Notes: generated by a model not told the origin, from the sequence alone. Positions 25,461-33,689 are shown, counted from the stretch's first letter. The stretch: DNA of 64,000 bases from Chloroflexota bacterium (GCA_023459215.1 JAEWVF010000061.1:1-64000); one strand, 5' to 3'. Program-made: numbers and translations.

Positions 25461-25597
25461 CGGGATGCGACGATACTACCGCAAATCGCGGCAGCCAGCC
25501 GGGGAATCTGATTAGCAGCAGTTCAAAACCGGCCCCAAGAAAAAAGGCCGGGCTTCTTTTTCAATGCGAGGCCTTTTCATTCACTTTTTCGCTCATC
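25461..25597 (-). repeat. Cassette-separating element, copy A (137 bp)
   Basis: It matches 26455-26591 along its full length, roughly 85-90% by eye. On the minus strand it begins near TGAGCGAAAAAGTGAA, after the stop of the membrane-protein gene, passes through a terminator-like stem (AAAAGGCC...GGCCTTTTTT) and ends ATCGTCGCATCCCG, 33 bp before the next start at 25428. Confidence 0.85.
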
Positions 25598-25638
25598 TCT
25601 TGATATGGCTATCAAGCGGTAGGCGGCAGTGCGCCTTT

Positions 25639-26340
25639 TTAATAGCAAGAGGGGCCATTATCAATAAAATCAAAATATCCTATGGACCAGCGATGCTCAT
25701 CAAGGTTGTAATCTTCACAAGAAAAACCATCAGCAGAGTTAGTAGTCAATACACTTCCATAAATTTGATAGCTGTCATTCACGATATATCCGGTCAAAAA
25801 GGAGCAAGGTGGTACAGGAATGTCAGAAAGGTAATGTGGAACCAACTGTCCAAGATCATTGGGTAATGTACCATGCTCAGCTCGGTATTCGGTGATGGCA
25901 GTAATCAAAGGTTGTGCAGTACTTTGCGTTAATACACGACATGCTTGATTGATGGTTGGACGAGCCAATAAGGGCGATGAGAAAAAGATGGCAACCGAAA
26001 GTCCCGAAATCCAAAGCCATCTCTGCATTTGTTTATTCCCGGCGGATGACCGAATAAAACGAATACTCATAATGAGCCATACAATGATGGATACGGGAGT
26101 CATAATTAACGATGCGAGATAAAGCAGGATACCTGGAGAAACAAAACCTGGGAAAGTGTAGATCGTGAAGAACATGGTAAAAACAGTAAGGGCAACCAGC
26201 ATAACCAGAGTTCTTTTTACAGCATCAATCGAGTGGGCTTTGATGTGAACTGAGAGAAAAGCAATCAATACCCAGCCGGTAATGCCAACCGCCAAGGCTA
26301 GAAGGAAAGTAAGTACAAAAAGCATGTAATTTGGAGCCAT
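25639..26340 (-). CDS. Membrane protein with a pseudopilin-like outer domain
   Basis: A 233-residue protein with four membrane helices in the first 130 residues and then a soluble outer domain with four Cys. The segment ITEYRAEHGTLPNDLGQLVPHYLSDIPVPP resembles the C-terminal fold of type II pseudopilins (GspG) and related proteins, though the N-terminal pilin helix and cleavage site are missing. Met at 26340 follows AAGGATT at a good distance; an upstream TTG at 26373 is less likely. It lies alone between two copies of the cassette element. Function unknown. Confidence 0.6.
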   Translation of the reverse strand: MAPNYMLFVLTFLLALAVGITGWVLIAFLSVHIKAHSIDAVKRTLVMLVALTVFTMFFTIYTFPGFVSPGILLYLASLIMTPVSIIVWLIMSIRFIRSSAGNKQMQRWLWISGLSVAIFFSSPLLARPTINQACRVLTQSTAQPLITAITEYRAEHGTLPNDLGQLVPHYLSDIPVPPCSFLTGYIVNDSYQIYGSVLTTNSADGFSCEDYNLDEHRWSIGYFDFIDNGPSCY

Positions 26341-26367
26341 TGCAACAAAATCCTTGATATTAGCGCC

Positions 26368-26446
26368 GCCCAACGAGACTGCCGAAAACCCTTTTCGTGG
26401 AGCGAAACTGCCCGGAAGGTGCTCAACAGTTCGCTTTCAGCCCAAC
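26368..26446. other. Spacer with paired GCCCAAC boxes and a bulged dyad
   Basis: The 305-bp gap 26341-26645 has no gene. Besides element copy B it holds GCCCAAC at 26368-26374 and again at 26440-26446, with a dyad (26401-26410 against 26427-26435) that has a one-base bulge. On the minus strand GTTGGGC fits the GTTRRRY core of integron recombination sites and lies 28 bp ahead of the next start. The two boxes point the same way, however, so a canonical attC is not shown. Confidence 0.4.
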
Positions 26447-26454
26447 CGTTGAGG

Positions 26455-26591
26455 CGGGATGCGGCGATACTACCACAAATCGCGGCAGCCAGCCGGGGAA
26501 TCTGATCAACCGCAGTTCAAAACCTGCACCAAAAAAAAGGCCGGGCATCTTTTTCAATGCGATGCCTGTTTCATTCACTTTTTTGCTCATC
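26455..26591 (-). repeat. Cassette-separating element, copy B (137 bp)
   Basis: The sister of copy A. On the minus strand it follows the stop of the PD-(D/E)XK gene. A leading segment (26623-26640) matches 23495-23512 at 15 of 18 positions. TGAGCAAAAAAGTGAA (26574-26589) is identical to 23470-23485, beyond the nucleotidyltransferase gene. The stem GGCATC...GATGCC is followed by CGGCC and a run of eight T, like a terminator. Confidence 0.85.
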
Positions 26592-26645
26592 CCTTGCGAA
26601 GCACCCCTCTGGGGTTGACACTGCTGTTATTCGGTGGGCACGGGT

Positions 26646-27533
26646 TTAGTACATAAGATCTGCTTGTTCAAACCACCCGAATGCAGAGCGGACATCATTG
26701 GCAATTTCTGGAGATATTGCAAGAATATTAATAGCCGTTCCAGATTTTTGATCTTCTTTACCAAGTGCTACAAAGTGAAGATTGTTCTGAAGATGATCAT
26801 GGAAAAAACCAGCAAACTGTGCTGATGGTATTTTAATACCCAAAAATAAAATGACACCTTGTATATAAGCTGATGTAGATGCTGGAAGAAATTTATCAAA
26901 CGAACTTTTAAATAACATGTTGAAATCAGTATTAGGTTCGCCATTAATTTGGGAGCTATCTCCTTGTATTTTAGAAGTTGACTGAATTCGTGTTAACTCC
27001 TGTGCTGATTGCCCTGGCCTATTTTTGACTTCGAGCAAAAATTTTCTATTTTCTTTTGTTTGCAATACCCAGTCAATCCGACTTGAGCCAACTCCCAACC
27101 CATCTTGTTCATATGAAAGGCTATAATCTTGATTTACATTAGCAACAGCCAATGCTTCTACAATTCCATCAAAATGCTTTCCAGGTTTTTCAAGTTGATT
27201 CCACCAAGAACTACCCGGTCGGCGTTGAGTCTGGGTAAGACTTCGTTCTGCTACTAAGGTTGCACGCACAAGACTGATAACAAGAGGTGCTTGATAGGGA
27301 ACACCAAATCCTTTTGAATTTCCACTTAGGTGAAATGGTTTCCCATATTCATAACGCCACTCTTCACCCAACTTGAATTTTTTAGCCGGTGCAAACCTTA
27401 CTTTTTGAGGAAGCATCTTAAATAAACGTTCAGCATCTGTATTGCTAACGCCTAGGCTAGCAGCCTCCTTGATGAAAACATCAATAAGTTGAGCTTCATC
27501 AGCCACAAAATACGCAGGGAACAGAGAATTCAT
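26646..27533 (-). CDS. Putative PD-(D/E)XK nuclease-like protein
   Basis: A 295-residue protein. The segment SRIDWVLQTKENRKFLLEVKNR gives Asp154...Glu168-Val-Lys170, spaced as the D-(D/E)xK core of restriction-endonuclease-fold enzymes, with hydrophobic strands on both sides. The rest is unfamiliar: an N-terminal helical part, and a C-terminal part with YIQGVILFLGIK. No methyltransferase or specificity subunit is adjacent, so it would be an orphan nuclease or a relative with another role. AAGG precedes ATG 27533; an in-frame TTG lies nine codons upstream. The gene is AT-rich compared with the surrounding housekeeping genes, suggesting transfer. Confidence 0.55.
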   Translation of the reverse strand: MNSLFPAYFVADEAQLIDVFIKEAASLGVSNTDAERLFKMLPQKVRFAPAKKFKLGEEWRYEYGKPFHLSGNSKGFGVPYQAPLVISLVRATLVAERSLTQTQRRPGSSWWNQLEKPGKHFDGIVEALAVANVNQDYSLSYEQDGLGVGSSRIDWVLQTKENRKFLLEVKNRPGQSAQELTRIQSTSKIQGDSSQINGEPNTDFNMLFKSSFDKFLPASTSAYIQGVILFLGIKIPSAQFAGFFHDHLQNNLHFVALGKEDQKSGTAINILAISPEIANDVRSAFGWFEQADLMY

Positions 27534-27732
27534 ATTACTTACCTTGTATAATGCACCCAATTATTTTTTAAACCAGCCGATGGCTTGTTAAACACCAGCA
27601 TGGGTGTATATCAGTGTAAACGCTTTTAGATTGCAAAACCAACCCCACTACTATAGCAAAAAACCGCCGCGCCGGTCAACTCACTCATCCTTGACACTAT
27701 TACTAATCGGCAGCCCACTTTTTCATCTGGAG

Positions 27733-28464
27733 CTATTTTTCCACATAGAATGTTTCAACTGCATGCCCGAATACTGTTTGTTCAGATAATCCGATTTCGG
27801 GCACATCACAAGCGCTTCCACCCACAAAACTAAAAGTGTAAATGACCTTACGCTCCGGAATGAAAACAAATATCAACTCCCAACTTTCAATGGCTTCACC
27901 CAGCTTATATTTCACTATAATTGCAGGTTGGTGATTAATCTCAATTGCTTCTTGAGATTCGATCTTGACGGGCTCATCAAACTGTAAATTTTCCAGATAG
28001 AGTTTTACATGTTCATCGAGTGTTGCGCCAAGAGGTTGCCGAACATACACTTCGCTTTTTTCGCCAAAATCTGCTCCGTCTAAAGACTCGGTAGCTTTAC
28101 ATATCTCATTGTAGGGTTTCTCATCATATATTGACGGATATTCAAAAGAGATGCCGTAATTTCCACGGTATCTGGTCCAAGAGTTGGCCATATCCAAGAT
28201 AGGCATGGGTGAATGAGTTACTCCAGGGATCAGCAGAGTTCCATCTTCAATTTTTTCGGTTCTCGCGGCAGATGGTGTGCGTGCTGCTGGCTGTACGCCC
28301 GGCTCATTGCTTGGCAATCTATCTGGAACCAAGGTTATTGAGCCACTGTCACCCGATTGGCTCGCGCTACATGCGCTCGAAACCATCAGAACAACGATGA
28401 TTATGATTGGAAAAATAAAATGTCGCAGTGTGTGCATCGCTATTGTGGTGAACAGGCTACTCAT
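27733..28464 (-). CDS. Secreted or lipid-anchored protein, unknown
   Basis: A 243-residue protein with an N-terminal hydrophobic segment (HFIFPIIIIVVLMVSSACSAS). The Cys after SSA could be lipidated, although the -3 position is not a classic lipobox residue. A low-complexity linker rich in Pro, Ala and Arg follows, then a domain beginning GISFEYPSIYDEK, similar to the entry strand of PsbP-like or short adhesin-type secreted domains. I cannot assign a function. GGGGAGA precedes Met 28464. A weak remnant of the cassette element (27691-27718, like 26614-26641) lies after its stop. Confidence 0.6.
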   Translation of the reverse strand: MSSLFTTIAMHTLRHFIFPIIIIVVLMVSSACSASQSGDSGSITLVPDRLPSNEPGVQPAARTPSAARTEKIEDGTLLIPGVTHSPMPILDMANSWTRYRGNYGISFEYPSIYDEKPYNEICKATESLDGADFGEKSEVYVRQPLGATLDEHVKLYLENLQFDEPVKIESQEAIEINHQPAIIVKYKLGEAIESWELIFVFIPERKVIYTFSFVGGSACDVPEIGLSEQTVFGHAVETFYVEK

Positions 28465-28581
28465 TTTTCTCCCCACCCCTTTGCAAATTTCCAGGCTGCG
28501 GGCAGTTATCGATTAAAATGACAATCGTAATCGCTTTTTAGTGTAGCACAAATCCCGCAAAACATCCCCCAGGAGCGCCCC

Positions 28582-29154
28582 ATGCCCAAAGCCATCCTTT
28601 CCGTCCACGATAAAACCGGTATCCTCGATTTCGCCCGCGGTCTGGCCGCGCTCGGCTGGCAACTGCTGGCCTCGGGCGGCACCGCCAAACTGCTGCGCGA
28701 AAACGGCCTGCCCGTCAGCGAAGTGGCCGAGTACACCCAATCGCCTGAAATCCTGGGCGGACGGGTCAAAACCCTGCACCCGGCCATCCACGGCGGCCTG
28801 CTGGCCCGCCCGACCGAAACCGACCACCAGCAACTGCTCGACCTGGGCTGGGATTTCATCGACCTGGTGGCCGTCAACCTGTACCCCTTCGAAGAAACCA
28901 TCGCCAAACCGGGCGTAAGCTATGCCGAAGTCATCGAAAACATCGACATCGGCGGCGTGACCCTGATCCGCGCCGCGGCCAAAAACCACGAGCGCGTTAC
29001 CCTGGTCTGCGACCCGGCCGATTACGGCCAGGTGCTGGCCGGCCTGCAAAGCGGCGCAATCCCCTTCGAGACCCGCAAAAAACTCGCGGTGAAGGGCTTT
29101 GCCTGCACCGCGCATTATGATCAATTAATTTCGTCCTACCTGGGCAAAAGCTGA
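28582..29154 (+). CDS. purH: Stand-alone IMP cyclohydrolase (PurH N-terminal domain)
   Basis: This catalyses ring closure of FAICAR to IMP, the last step of purine synthesis. The 190 residues cover exactly the MGS-like IMP cyclohydrolase domain: ILSVHDKTG, LLASGGTAKLL, GGRVKTLHPAIHGGLLAR, VNLYPFEETI, ENIDIGGVTLIRAAAKN, ending with HYDQLISSYL. In ordinary PurH this last segment leads straight into the AICAR transformylase domain (total about 510-530 residues). Here a stop follows immediately and no transformylase gene is nearby, so the activity must be encoded elsewhere. AGGAG precedes ATG. It is single-gene and overlaps the end of the flavin reductase by 19 bp. Confidence 0.88.
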   Translation: MPKAILSVHDKTGILDFARGLAALGWQLLASGGTAKLLRENGLPVSEVAEYTQSPEILGGRVKTLHPAIHGGLLARPTETDHQQLLDLGWDFIDLVAVNLYPFEETIAKPGVSYAEVIENIDIGGVTLIRAAAKNHERVTLVCDPADYGQVLAGLQSGAIPFETRKKLAVKGFACTAHYDQLISSYLGKS

Positions 29155-29765
29155 GATTTCGGCCTTTCCAGCTCGAAAAACGAATCGACCCGGCAGTAAA
29201 CGTTCCCGGCCAGTTTGCCGAGCGGACGCAGCGCTGCCGGGTCGATTTTGTCCTCGCCCAGCAAAACCGTCTCGTCCAGGTGGATATAAACCACCTCGCC
29301 CAGGACGACCGAGCCGCCGCCCGGCTCGCGGCTGACCTCGTGGATGTGGCTGACCCGGCACTCGAAGCGAATGCGGCTGGCTGCCACTCCCGGCGGGCGG
29401 ACGACCGTTGAAGCCGCCTTTTGCAACCCGGCAGCGGCGAACTCATCCACCCCGCGCGGGAACTCAGTCGAACTGAGATTCATCGCCTCGGCCAGGTCCG
29501 CGCTAACGATGTTGACCACGAATTCGCCCGTCTCGCGCACATTGCGCAGGCTGTCCTTCTCGCCCCGGCCCGTGCCGCGTACCATCGGGCAGAACAAAAC
29601 CGTCGGCGGGTTGGCGCAGACCATGTTGAAGAACGAAAACGGCGCCAGGTTGGCGACCCCGTCCGCATCCAGGCTCGAAATCCAGCCAATCGGGCGCGGG
29701 ACAATCGCCCCGCTCAACAGCTTGTAGAGCGAATTCCAGGGCAGGCCGTCCGGGGAAATCTCCAT
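29136..29765 (-). CDS. Flavin reductase-like (FMN-binding split barrel) protein
   Basis: A 210-residue protein of the flavin reductase-like family that binds FMN in a split beta barrel. Recognisable are VPRPIGWISSLDADGVANLAPFSFF (N-terminal FMN site), DSLRNVRETGEFVVNIV and the later HIHLDETVLLG type segment (VYIHLDETVLLGEDKI). Related proteins supply reduced flavin to monooxygenases. Met 29765 overlaps the stop of the upstream hydrolase gene as TGATG, so the pair is coupled. Partner enzyme not identifiable. Confidence 0.85.
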   Translation of the reverse strand: MEISPDGLPWNSLYKLLSGAIVPRPIGWISSLDADGVANLAPFSFFNMVCANPPTVLFCPMVRGTGRGEKDSLRNVRETGEFVVNIVSADLAEAMNLSSTEFPRGVDEFAAAGLQKAASTVVRPPGVAASRIRFECRVSHIHEVSREPGGGSVVLGEVVYIHLDETVLLGEDKIDPAALRPLGKLAGNVYCRVDSFFELERPKSQLLPR

Positions 29766-31126
29766 CAAGCCACCTTCGGGTGCAAACGCCCGCCGATGCG
29801 CATCAGGCTGACCTTGCCGTCGGCGTTGCGCAGGAACTCGCACAGCGCCCCCTGGCGCGGCTCATCCAGGCCCACCAGGCGGTCGGCGGCGTAAAACGCC
29901 AGGCGCACATCCGGCTCGGGCGGGCCAGCCGGCGAATCGGGGGTTGGGAAGCCGCCGCGCGGAATATCCTTGCGAACCAGATAGCCGTCGCTGGCCGTCA
30001 ACTCGAAAGCCGAGAGCGGCAGTTCGTAGCGACCGCTATATTCGGCCAGTTCCTCGTCCGGTTTGCGGGTCGGGGTCGGGCTGGGGATGGCGGTTTCGAA
30101 ATAGCTTTCCAGCGCCCACTTGAGCGCGTTATCGGTGATCAGGCCGCCCTCGTCGCTGTTGGTCAGCAGCGCAAGCGCAAAATCGGCCTGCGGGATGAAG
30201 TGCAAAACGGCCTGCTGACCGTGGGTGGCCCCGCCGTGACCGAAAATCTTCAGTTCGCCAGCCTGGCGGATGAACCAGGTCAGGCCCATTTTGCCGCGTC
30301 CGCCGGCATCGACCTGCTCGGCGCGCATGGCCTCGAGCGTTGCGCGTTGCATCAGCGCCTGGCCCTGGGCGGTGCTGCCGTCGCCCATGTGGAAGCGGGC
30401 ATAGGTCAGCAGGTCGCGCACGGTGCTGACCACCCCGCCGACACAGTTCCCGGCCCGGCCAATCGCCCACGGACGCGCCACCTGCACCTTGCGGCCAATA
30501 TTCTGGTGGCCGCTGACGAAGCGATGGGTGATCATGACATCGTCCGGGTAGAAAAAGGTCAGCCCGAGGCCGAGCGGGGCAAAAATCATCTCGCGCGCGG
30601 CGCTTTCGTAGGGCTGGCCGGTCAGGACTTCGACGATGCGCCCGGCGATGTTGAAACCGGCGTTGTTGTACGACCAGGCCTGTCCGAGCGGCGTCACCTG
30701 CGGCAGCTTGCGGATTTTCTTGACCATTTTTTGCAAGGCGTCGTCGCCGTTGCCGAAATCGTCGAAATAGTCGCCGATCCAGCCGCCGGTATGGGTCAGC
30801 AGGTGGCGGGTCGTCAGGCGTTTTTCCACTTCTGGGTCGGACATCTTGAATTTGGGCAAAATCTTGCGCACCGGGGTGTCCAGATCCAGTTTGCCGGCTT
30901 CCACCAGGCGCATCAGGATCGTGCCGGTGAAGGTTTTGCTGATCGACCCGACCTGGAACAGCGTATCGGGCGTCACCGGCAGGGGGTTTTCAACGCTGGT
31001 TTTGCCGAACCCGGCGCTGGATTCCTGGCCCTGGTGGTAAATGCCCAGCGCCGCGCCCGGCACCTTGAGCCGCTTCATCTCGCTGACGATTTTTGCGCAG
31101 ATTGTCTCAAACTTCGTTTCAGCCAT
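29765..31126 (-). CDS. Beta-lactamase-family serine hydrolase
   Basis: A 453-residue class C-like serine hydrolase. The three motifs of the fold are present: Ser61-x-x-Lys64 in VGSISKTF, Tyr153-Asn-Asn155 in WSYNNAGFN, and HGG in FGHGGATHGQQ. A C-terminal beta domain of about 95 residues (EYSGRYELPLS...) resembles the DUF3471-type extension. No signal peptide is seen, so it is probably cytoplasmic. Members are usually esterases, peptidases or lactonases, and antibiotic resistance should not be assumed. It is coupled to the flavin reductase gene by a TGATG overlap. Confidence 0.88.
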   Translation of the reverse strand: MAETKFETICAKIVSEMKRLKVPGAALGIYHQGQESSAGFGKTSVENPLPVTPDTLFQVGSISKTFTGTILMRLVEAGKLDLDTPVRKILPKFKMSDPEVEKRLTTRHLLTHTGGWIGDYFDDFGNGDDALQKMVKKIRKLPQVTPLGQAWSYNNAGFNIAGRIVEVLTGQPYESAAREMIFAPLGLGLTFFYPDDVMITHRFVSGHQNIGRKVQVARPWAIGRAGNCVGGVVSTVRDLLTYARFHMGDGSTAQGQALMQRATLEAMRAEQVDAGGRGKMGLTWFIRQAGELKIFGHGGATHGQQAVLHFIPQADFALALLTNSDEGGLITDNALKWALESYFETAIPSPTPTRKPDEELAEYSGRYELPLSAFELTASDGYLVRKDIPRGGFPTPDSPAGPPEPDVRLAFYAADRLVGLDEPRQGALCEFLRNADGKVSLMRIGGRLHPKVA

Positions 31127-31165
31127 ATCGCCTCTACTTTCTGGTCTCTACTTTCCGTCTCTATT

Positions 31166-32329
31166 CTACTCCCCGTCGCCTTCCAGCCAGGTATCCATGT
31201 ATTCCGGTTTCTCGATGGTGAGCGCCTGGCGGGTCAGGTGCAGCGGATAAAAGGTATCGACCATGACCGCCAGTTCGGCGGTTTCTTTTTTGCCGATGGA
31301 GGCCTCGGTCATGCCCGGCTGCGGGCCGTGCGGCAGGCCGTATGGGTGCAGGGAAATGTCGGCGCGGTCGATGCCCTTGCGGCTCATGAAATTGCCTTCG
31401 GCGTAGTAAATCACCTCGTCCGAATTGACGTTGGAATGGTTGTACGGGGCTGGGATGGCCTCGGGGTGATAATCGAACAGGCGCGGGACGAAGGAACAAA
31501 CCACAAAGTTGTGGCCGTCAAAGGTCTGGTGAACCGGCGGCGGCTGGTGGACACGGCCCGTAATCGGTTCAAAGTCTTCGATGTTGAAAATCCAGGGGTA
31601 CAGGTAGCCGTCCCAGCCAACCACGTCAAAAGGATGGTGGTCGAGGATATGCTGGCTCAGCCGGTCGCGGACTTTGATGCGCACTTCGTATTCGCCGCGC
31701 TCGGTGTGGGTTTCCAGGTTCTGCGGCAGGCGGATATCGCGCTCACAGTAAGGCGCATGCTCGAGCAGTTGGCCGTAGGCGTTGCGGTAGCGTTTGGGCG
31801 GCTCGATCTGGCTGGGGTTTTCGATGGTGAAGAAGCGGCTGGGTTGGTCGAGGATCATCTGCCAGGTAACGCCGAAGGGGATGACGATGTAATCGCCGGG
31901 GCGAAAAGCGAGGCTGCCGAACTGGGTTTTGAGCGTCCCCCGGCCTTCGTGGACATACCAGGTTTCGTAGGCCTGGGCGTTGCGGTAGAAGTAGTCCATG
32001 CTCTTCACGGCAACGCTGACGCCCAGGATGACATCGTTGTTGCCCAGCAGCGGCGTCCGCGCGTTTAACGGGTCCCCGCCCGCGGGGAGTCCGCTGGTGC
32101 GAAAAGCGCGGTGACGGATCGGGCCAAAATCGATGTATTCCGGTTTGGCGGAGCCTAAATCCGCCACCCGCAGCACCCTTGGCGGCAGGAAGTGGTGGTA
32201 AAGAATCGACTGGAGCGAAGAAAAGCCCTCCAGGCCCATCAGTTCTTCACGGTACAGTCCGCCATCCGGCTTGCGGAATTGGGTATGGCGCTTGTGCGGG
32301 ATTTGTCCGAGCTTGTGATAAAAAGGCAT
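31166..32329 (-). CDS. hmgA: Homogentisate 1,2-dioxygenase
   Basis: This opens the ring of homogentisate to maleylacetoacetate in tyrosine/phenylalanine breakdown, using non-heme iron. The 387-residue cupin-type enzyme shows AYETWYVHEGRGTL, GDYIVIPFGVTW and the diagnostic PYGLPHGPQPG block near the end. The likely iron ligands are the His in YNHSNVNSDE and the His of PHGPQPG. It is somewhat shorter than the animal enzyme (about 445), as in other bacterial short forms. hppD and fumarylacetoacetase genes lie 2-5 kb upstream on the same strand, which supports the assignment. Confidence 0.9.
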   Translation of the reverse strand: MPFYHKLGQIPHKRHTQFRKPDGGLYREELMGLEGFSSLQSILYHHFLPPRVLRVADLGSAKPEYIDFGPIRHRAFRTSGLPAGGDPLNARTPLLGNNDVILGVSVAVKSMDYFYRNAQAYETWYVHEGRGTLKTQFGSLAFRPGDYIVIPFGVTWQMILDQPSRFFTIENPSQIEPPKRYRNAYGQLLEHAPYCERDIRLPQNLETHTERGEYEVRIKVRDRLSQHILDHHPFDVVGWDGYLYPWIFNIEDFEPITGRVHQPPPVHQTFDGHNFVVCSFVPRLFDYHPEAIPAPYNHSNVNSDEVIYYAEGNFMSRKGIDRADISLHPYGLPHGPQPGMTEASIGKKETAELAVMVDTFYPLHLTRQALTIEKPEYMDTWLEGDGE

Positions 32330-32400
32330 GCGCTGCTCCTAACCTGGGTTTAGCGTTCCCTTGTCATTTCGACGAGCGACAGCGAAAATTAAGGGGATTT

Positions 32401-32468
32401 CACCACGAAGACACGGAGAACACCGAGAAAACCCCAAAAAAGCTCTTTGAACTCGGTGTCTCGGTGGT
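32401..32468. repeat. Imperfect intergenic dyad (CACGG family)
   Basis: ACCACGAAGACACGGAG near the left edge pairs with CTCGGTGTCTCGGTGGT (32452-32468) at 14 of 17 positions. It is the same style of dispersed repeat as those at 89 and 22678, placed just after the end of a small gene on the minus strand. Confidence 0.6.
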
Positions 32469-32473
32469 TCCAT

Positions 32474-32722
32474 TCAAAGCTCTTGCCCTTGATGTTCCAG
32501 CCAGACCCGAATCACTTTGTCGGCCTGTTCTTCGAGCATGCCGACGAGTTCCTCGTCGAGTTGGCTATCGTCAAAGGCAAATTCGGCCTCGCCGCACAAG
32601 CCGGTATAGGCCTGGAAAACCTGGCTGGCGCGAAAGGCCGCATCGGGTTTGCCCACAACCGCATCCAGCACGCGCCGCTTGGCAGTTGTCACACGTTTCC
32701 AAAGCCCGGTCTGGTCTGTCAT
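32474..32722 (-). CDS. Small unknown protein (82 aa)
   Basis: An 82-residue, mostly helical and acidic protein (SQLDEELVGMLEEQADKVIRVWLEHQGQEL) without Cys motif, signal or membrane segment. I do not recognise it. GGGGAA precedes the ATG, 18 bp after the neighbouring lipoprotein's stop, and a dyad follows its stop. Coding potential is supported by position and ribosome site only. Confidence 0.5.
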   Translation of the reverse strand: MTDQTGLWKRVTTAKRRVLDAVVGKPDAAFRASQVFQAYTGLCGEAEFAFDDSQLDEELVGMLEEQADKVIRVWLEHQGQEL

Positions 32723-32740
32723 AAGTTCCCCAAAACACGC

Positions 32741-33640
32741 TTATGGCGCAACTTGAATCGATTGGATCAAGGCGTCCAGCGTGGTCAGGGTCGGGCTGAA
32801 GACATCCGGGCTGGCAGCGTTCAGCAAAGCGCTGGTTGTATCGTAATAAACGCCCATTTCCGCCTCGACATCCGCGCCTGAAAAACCGGGATAAACCGGG
32901 AATTCGGCGCTGGCGGGCAGGCTGCCTTCCTGGTCATCGGCCTGCAAACCCGGATGCGTGACCGGCAGGATGGCGATCAGGTAGTACTGCCCATCCGCCG
33001 AAAGGCCCTGGAAGTGATAGAACAGCTCGTCGTTGTTCACCGGGGCGTAGTACTGGCCGAAGACCGTCAACGCGCGCACCCCGGCGCCATTGAGAAAATC
33101 GACCGTGGCAATATTGGCGGCAAAAACCGCGCCGGCGTTGAAAAAATGGATGCCGGGCAAATCCGCTTTATCAAACAGGCCGGCGGGGTTATCCAGGATA
33201 GCCCGAACCTCGTTGATGTTCTCGGCCACATACGGCTGCAAGGCCACCAGGTCGATGACCGGGAAAACGTACAGGCGCGGACGGTGGAACTTTTCACCCA
33301 GGGTATAACCCGTAAAGCCAATTTCGACATGGCCGGGGGTCACTTCCCAGGGGGCTATCTCCTCGCCGCTCTGGGCCGGCATAAGCTGGCATTCGATATC
33401 GGCGGCCAGCCCTTGCGGGATAACCAACTGCACCTTGTCACAACTGCGCGCCAGCCCTGGGATGGGAGTAGGCGCCTCGGTAGCCGGTACTGCTTCCGTG
33501 GCCGGCTCGGCCAGCGGCGGCTCATCAACCGGCGGAACGGTAACGGTGCTTGCGCCCGCCTGTGGGGGCGAAACCACCCCAAAATTACAGGCCAGGCTGG
33601 CCAGCACAAACAGGATCAGGATTAAATTGATGCGCTTCAT
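32741..33640 (-). CDS. Predicted lipoprotein, unknown function
   Basis: A 299-residue protein. The signal sequence MKRINLILILFVLASLAC has an acyl-acceptor Cys18, then a low-complexity Pro/Ala/Thr linker (to about residue 60) and a single secreted domain. That domain has many acidic residues and segments such as YAPVNNDELFYHFQG and YLIAILPVTHPGL. No family is recognised. GGAGG lies 5 nt before ATG 33640; a TTG four codons earlier is less likely. It sits inside the homogentisate block but need not belong to that pathway. Confidence 0.75.
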   Translation of the reverse strand: MKRINLILILFVLASLACNFGVVSPPQAGASTVTVPPVDEPPLAEPATEAVPATEAPTPIPGLARSCDKVQLVIPQGLAADIECQLMPAQSGEEIAPWEVTPGHVEIGFTGYTLGEKFHRPRLYVFPVIDLVALQPYVAENINEVRAILDNPAGLFDKADLPGIHFFNAGAVFAANIATVDFLNGAGVRALTVFGQYYAPVNNDELFYHFQGLSADGQYYLIAILPVTHPGLQADDQEGSLPASAEFPVYPGFSGADVEAEMGVYYDTTSALLNAASPDVFSPTLTTLDALIQSIQVAP

Positions 33641-33689
33641 GGTTGCCTCCAATAAACCTCTTGCAAAAGCAATAATTGGTTTGACAAAG

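Noticed and set aside
24361..28464. Firm assignment as an integron
   Set aside because: No integrase gene and no canonical pair of inverted core sites were found, so only a cassette-like arrangement is claimed.
29765..31126. An antibiotic beta-lactamase
   Set aside because: The motifs fit the broad serine hydrolase family, there is no signal peptide, and the neighbours are metabolic.
29780..32068. A 762-codon plus-strand open frame
   Set aside because: It lies opposite the serine hydrolase and hmgA genes, has no family-like sequence or ribosome site, and arises from the GC-rich codon use of the real genes.
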